NCBI GenBank assembly: GCA_001414485.1
Contig: LLEY01000097.1
Coordinates: 177,605 to 241,604 of the forward strand
DNA: 64,000 nt
Source of the DNA: Calycina herbarum
Taxonomy: Eukaryota > Ascomycota > Leotiomycetes > Helotiales > Pezizellaceae
Direction of reading: 5' to 3'
Part shown: positions 59,657-64,000 of the stretch, piece after piece
Position numbering within the stretch: position 1 is the first letter of the stretch
Layout: each line of letters begins with the position of its first letter
Translations under genes and position numbers: made by a program
The notes under the pieces: model-generated
What the model saw: the letters and a program-made list of their open reading frames with translations, nothing else
Database searches by the model: none
What the model was told of the DNA's origin: nothing

Positions 59657-61168
59657 GTAGATTGGAAGGCAGGGTCACGAAGATGGTGGGTTTAGGTGTA
59701 CTTATTTTGCAGGGGTGCTATTTTGATGTTTAAAGCCCCGATGCTTCATTGACATAAGTCAGAGCATTCACGAGATACACGTCGTTGTCATTCTTCTCGT
59801 CGGGATTTGAGCTTCGTAAGAGAAGACGTTGATAGCCTATTTACAGTGTTTAGAGTTCCTGAAGTAAATTCCTGAGTCTTGGACCGCATCATTTGATATA
59901 CTAACTAAGTCTTGTATGCTACACGAAAGTTCTCACTCTGAACAGACGAGGTGATGGGTCTTGTAACAACATTCTCACAGGAATTTCACTTTTTTCTTGT
60001 GTAGCAAACAAAGCATTTAGGGTTCACCCCTCTGGAGTAGACTTCTCGTGGAGCTCATTGACGAACCAGTGGGTCGAATGTCAAAAACGAGTCGAAGAAG
60101 TAATCTCTGAATTTGACGAGCTGACCGGGAAGGTAGGTTGGTGTTTGGGAAAATATAGGTATGAAGTCATCTTAGAAACCCTTCAATGATATCTTTGTAA
60201 AAACGTTTCAAAAAGGTTGTGAGAGGGTGAAGAAGCAGTGAAAAAAGAGGGGACGAGTCAGACGACCGTATGGCGGCTTTTATTAGAGGTACTCCCCACG
60301 CAACTATGAAAGTCGGTTTTTTTGTAGTTTCCAGACACAACAACAGTCGTGAAGATGTATAAAGGATATCGAAATGACGACTGTGAAGACTATCGGAGAC
60401 TATTCACCCGCTCCGAGTGCGGATTTGGCACCGCCGGTGTCACCGATATTTCACTTAACTAAAACTCACTTTTCAGAGAACATCAACGTTGACCACTCCT
60501 TTTTGAAGGCTCCAAATTTAATCTCAATCTAAGCCCTTATGGGAAAGTTCTTCCGATCGCTTTTTAACCTTAAGTGCTCCGAATTAATTTATACCTAATA
60601 ATGATATAGCAACTCTAGGACAGACCTCGATTGACCCCGCAACCCCCACTTCGAGTATCACTGTCCAACCACGTTTGTCCATTTACAAAGATGATCCTCC
60701 AACTTTGTATCGGTCTCTCCGTTCAAAAAAGATTATCCCGACTTTTCGGGCGTTGTGAAACGAACTCCCAAGTATCAGATATGGGGAACCCAAGCAACTT
60801 CAGCCTCATTCCGAGAATCTACCTTGACGCATGTACTGCAAACCCACAACACAACATGACAGCTGCTGCGGTTCGAGGGAACTCTGGGTGCGGCTGATCT
60901 AAATGGTTGGATCTTACTTGAAAACTGAGAAACGCCCTACTTAACTACAATACCTCTGAAACGATTGATGAACAAATTCAACCAAAACAGGAAACTCATT
61001 TTTAAGGTGTACAGATGATGCTTGGCAAACTGGTTTAGTACCTCATCCCAAGTCTGTCAGTCTATTTGGGGAAATGTCTATGGGGTTTCTGTAAACTTGG
61101 CATACCACGATGGGTAAACACGAGAAATCGACTAGCAAGTCACCTTGATCAGTAATGCGGGGAAGAAG

Positions 61169-61175
61169 TATATAA
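61169..61175 (+). promoter_or_regulatory. TATA box
   Basis: TATATAA about 190 bp before the start codon of the secreted-protein gene, followed by a C/T-rich leader typical of highly expressed fungal genes. Confidence 0.5.
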
Positions 61176-61365
61176 CTGAATATCTTCCTTCAACATCAAT
61201 CTTTTTCTTCAACAGCATCAGTCTTCACACTCACTCATCTACTTTCTTCACTCATTCCTCCATTCTTTCAACTCAGCCAGTCTGAAATCAACAGTCACTC
61301 ACTTTCCAACAAGACTTTCCAACCACTCTCTAAACACAAACCTCCCACCTTTTCAAGCCATCAAA

Positions 61366-62016
61366 ATGCGTTTCTCCATCCTCACAACCACTGCCTCCCT
61401 TTTGGCCTGTCTTCCGCAGCTTCTATTCCAGTTGAGGCTCGCTCTGATATTGCCGAAAAGCAAATCGAAGAACGACAAGTCATCACTGCCCTTGTAACTG
61501 CCGCAGCCACAGCAGTAGTAACCACCGCCGCTACTGAGCTTACCAAGAAAGCCATTGAAGCTGGCACAGCATTTGTCCAAGATCTCAAGGACTGGGACGC
61601 AGTAAAATTCCTCTTCAAGACATCATTAAAAAATTATCTAACAATACTCAAAGGTTCGACAAGCTTTCACTCAAGAAGTTACCCTTGAGATGTGGAACAA
61701 GAAGCCAAGCGCCGACATTGTTGCTGTCGCTTGCTACAACAAGGGATACACTGTCAAGGACACATCCAAGATCAGCGGTCTTACCTCTGTCAAGCTCGCC
61801 ACTGGTGTTTTGAACACTGAGTAAGTTATTCCCTCTCCAAAATTCATCCCACATAAACCATTCTAACACTTCAATAGTTACGACTGCATGTTTCTCTCAG
61901 GACCAAACGCCTTCTGGACTGAGGGCGACGGAGGATTCCAAAACCTCTGCTACAGAAACTCTAATGCTTGCACTTACGATTCCAAGACTGGAGATCTTAC
62001 CTGCAACGCCGCATAG
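61366..62016 (+). pseudogene. Secreted small protein with a frameshift in the signal peptide
   Basis: Exons 61366-61601, 61654-61820 and 61878-62016. The frame from ATG gives MRFSILTTTASLLAC, a typical signal start, and then runs into a wrong frame. The protein-like sequence SSAASIPVEARSDIAEKQIE lies in another frame reached by adding one base near 61405-61415. From there the product is continuous across two good introns (CTAAC branch sites): VITALVTAAATAVV, DWDAVRQAFTQEVTLEMWN, KISGLTSVKLATGVLNT and DYDCMFLSGPNAFWTEGDGG. It ends CTYDSKTGDLTCNAA at 62016. Repaired length would be about 180 aa with five cysteines in the mature part. The exon lengths show one base missing. It is either a recent pseudogene or a sequencing error; the family is not recognised. 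Confidence 0.65.
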
Positions 62017-62626
62017 AGGATTGATTCCTCAACTTTCCTTTATTAGCTGAAAGAAGGATTACTGGTGCTGAACCGAGAAAACGACGAGGTTGATTCCTCG
62101 AGCCACTATTTCCAGCCTCCTGGGAGAGACTTTGAAGAGAATATATGATGGATATGACACTATTTCCTTGATTCTTTTATAGCTCCCATCTCATTATAGC
62201 GGACGCACTATATGTTTTTTGACTTTCGTTGTATATATAGATTCTGTTATGCGGCTTGGTTTCAAAACAAGACGTTTTATCCATCAACATGAGCTTCTCG
62301 AATGATCTTTTGTGCGATTTGTAAATATTAACAATAGTCAGCAGAAATTCTATCTAGTTTCAAATCTCAAAATATCCCTCTTCTCCTTGATATTAGCTTT
62401 TCCTCCTCCCTTCTATCTTTTAAATAAAGTATTACGGTAACACTCAAAACTACAACACTAAACAATCACAATAGAGCCGGTCATTATACTCGTCGGAGAG
62501 AGCTTGTTTGCCTCTCATGATGGCTCAGCTCCTAACCATTTGTGCGGCAGCTTCAAGACAGATGACAATTAAAATGAGCTTACATTACATCTCCCACGGC
62601 CAGACAAAGGAAACTACGAAAGTGAT

Positions 62627-62650
62627 TCGACGGAAAATCAAATTTCGACA
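62627..62650 (-). repeat. Paired TGTCGA element, copy 10 (minus orientation)
   Basis: On the plus strand GTGATTCGACGG and, 18 bp on, TTTCGACAGT. Flanks resemble copy 11 (AAGGAAAC...GTGATTCGAC). Confidence 0.65.
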
Positions 62651-63310
62651 GTAATGTCCGTATTTACCACTTCGAGTCTTGCGAATACAAAAGTGGATGA
62701 TTGGGATTTAGTACTCAGCTTGCAGACTACTGCCAGTAAAAATTGTTAGCGCGTTGTAGGACAAATTGCCGACGGACATGCTACTAGCACAATATGTGGG
62801 ATGCTTTTAGTGGTTGAAGTGTGTGTTCAGAAATCATCCCATGACTCCTCAGCTGTTTATATAGACGGGGTTCTTGAAAAGTATGAGTGAACTTTGTTAT
62901 GTGATTCTGTCAACTTGATAGGTCTATGATGAGAGTCTTTTTGAACTTTTGCTTCGGATTTTGAAAATATGGAGTTTTATTTCCGGGAGCTTTGAAGTCT
63001 TAGGACAGATATAAAATGAAGAATGCTAATTTAACTCACATATGTGCTAGCTTTTCCGTCTGATGATGCTGTAAATGTCGGAATTGCCGTCAGTTAAGAA
63101 GTAGAAGCCATTTCATAAACCAGGACTGCCCCCGAAAAGTCATTTATCTTCATCTCTCTCTACTTAGTAATATCGCGATAGCGAAATGATAAAAAAGAGA
63201 ACTCCACCACAAACTCGGCAAAGCAGCCCCAGTGGGAAAGCTTCTTTACACCCGGAGAGATCAGTTAATTATAGCCTACCGACCGTCCAAGGGAACTTGG
63301 GAAGTGTGAT

Positions 63311-63334
63311 TCGACAGAGGTTTATATTTCGACA
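63311..63334 (-). repeat. Paired TGTCGA element, copy 11 (minus orientation)
   Basis: On the plus strand GTGATTCGACAG and, 18 bp on, TTTCGACAGT; upstream AAGGGAACTTGGGAAG parallels the 62.6 kb copy. Confidence 0.65.
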
Positions 63335-64000
63335 GTGACACGCGAATTTGTCCTTTGAGAAGATCGAGTCTGGCAAGGAGTATCCTGGTAGCGAATCGTT
63401 AAATTTTCTCCAAGAGAAGAATTCTTGATTCTCCAACACTAGATATCCTAGCCGAAGCCTGATGAACAGAGGACAAATCGAATACAGGAACACGACTTCC
63501 TCATGGGTGGCATAGTAATTTTAGACAATGAGATATGTTTATATGTTGGTGTGGTAAGATGGCGTTTCGAGAGTTAGGCAAGAGGAAGTGAAGGAGGGAG
63601 AATACCGTTGGTATTCAGGGTGAAGTTCAAACTGTCGATATTTCGCTCTGGAAGGGTGTTGTTGACCTGATTTATCAATACATGCAACGAATCTGTTGAA
63701 GTTCTATTACTCCATAAATGTTCTATGGAAATGCTTTGTGAAACTCGAGGAACATTGAAATTAAAATTACGCTGGGAGTTCAAGCTTTAAATTTTTCAAT
63801 CCTGTAAGAAACCAGCACTCCTAGAGACACGCGGATAACCTAGTCAAATCAAAGTTATGGAGTAAAATATATAGAATTTGAAGAAAGAGGTAATATCAAA
63901 GCCATCGTCAATCAACCAACCCGAGTTGGGTCGTCACAGCGATTGTGAGATCCTCCGGTATCGGGAATTATTCCTGAAGGGTTTGGGGACCCCGCGGGGG

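Larger units (their letters stand above)
58437..61365. other. 2.9 kb intergenic region upstream of secreted-protein gene
   Basis: No supported gene. It contains one diverged paired-TGTCGA copy (59631) and a possible weaker pair near 60066. The last 200 bp look like a promoter and CT-rich 5' leader with a TATA box. Confidence 0.45.
62017..64000. other. Intergenic region to window end, two repeat copies
   Basis: No supported gene. Two related copies of the paired TGTCGA element and their flanks lie about 680 bp apart. The last 20 bases are GC-rich (CCCCGCGGGGG). Confidence 0.5.

Noticed and set aside
60066..60089. Twelfth paired TGTCGA copy (GGTCGA, then AGTCGA 18 bp on)
   Set aside because: Both halves deviate and the flanks do not match the consensus; could be chance.

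Overview
This window is nuclear DNA of a filamentous ascomycete. The reasons are protein-coding genes split by very short introns (about 47-60 nt) with GT..CTAAC..AG signals, a division 1 chitin synthase, a Bem1 polarity scaffold, a DUF6604 protein and small secreted cysteine-containing proteins. The protein flavour and loose gene spacing suggest a leotiomycete (Helotiales-like), but that placement is inference. I saw no rRNA, convincing tRNA, CRISPR or intact transposon.

Layout. 1-11.9 kb is gene-dense: the 3' end of an atypical SDR, RPA2/RFA2, a GNAT acetyltransferase, IDI1 and SYO1 (divergent pair), a fungal multi-pass membrane protein, and a small charged protein. 11.9-15.7 kb has no convincing gene. 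15.7-20.2 kb holds a MuDR/FLYWCH-type zinc-domain protein and BEM1, both on the minus strand. 20.2-29.8 kb is a 9.6 kb gene desert with microsatellites, a ~50 bp tandem array and seven copies of an unusual paired TGTCGA motif. 29.8-34.6 kb is a divergent pair: a HIRAN-SNF2-RING helicase (HLTF/Rad5 type) and a PQ-loop membrane protein. 34.6-38.6 kb is repeat-like and includes a broken ORF. 38.6-45.7 kb holds a DUF6604 gene that looks inactivated and a chitin synthase. 48.5 kb has a small secreted cysteine-rich protein. 52.1-54.7 kb has the SNARE Bos1 and a small membrane/coiled-coil protein. 56.9-58.4 kb has a Whi5/Nrm1-type G1/S repressor. 61.4-62.0 kb has a second secreted protein whose signal-peptide region carries a 1-nt frameshift.

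The genes are mostly unrelated housekeeping functions: isoprenoid synthesis, ribosomal protein import, replication and repair, polarity, cell wall and ER-Golgi traffic. One regulatory theme stands out. RFA2 and the Whi5/Nrm1-like gene, both of types regulated at G1/S in yeasts, each have an ACGCGT (MCB) element close upstream.

The most unusual signal is a dispersed intergenic element made of two TGTCGA-like hexamers whose starts are nearly always 18 bp apart. At least eleven copies occur, in both orientations, and only in gene-poor parts. A GC-rich 24-bp-arm hairpin at 55.5 kb, the 27.5 kb tandem array and three broken genes are the other main items.
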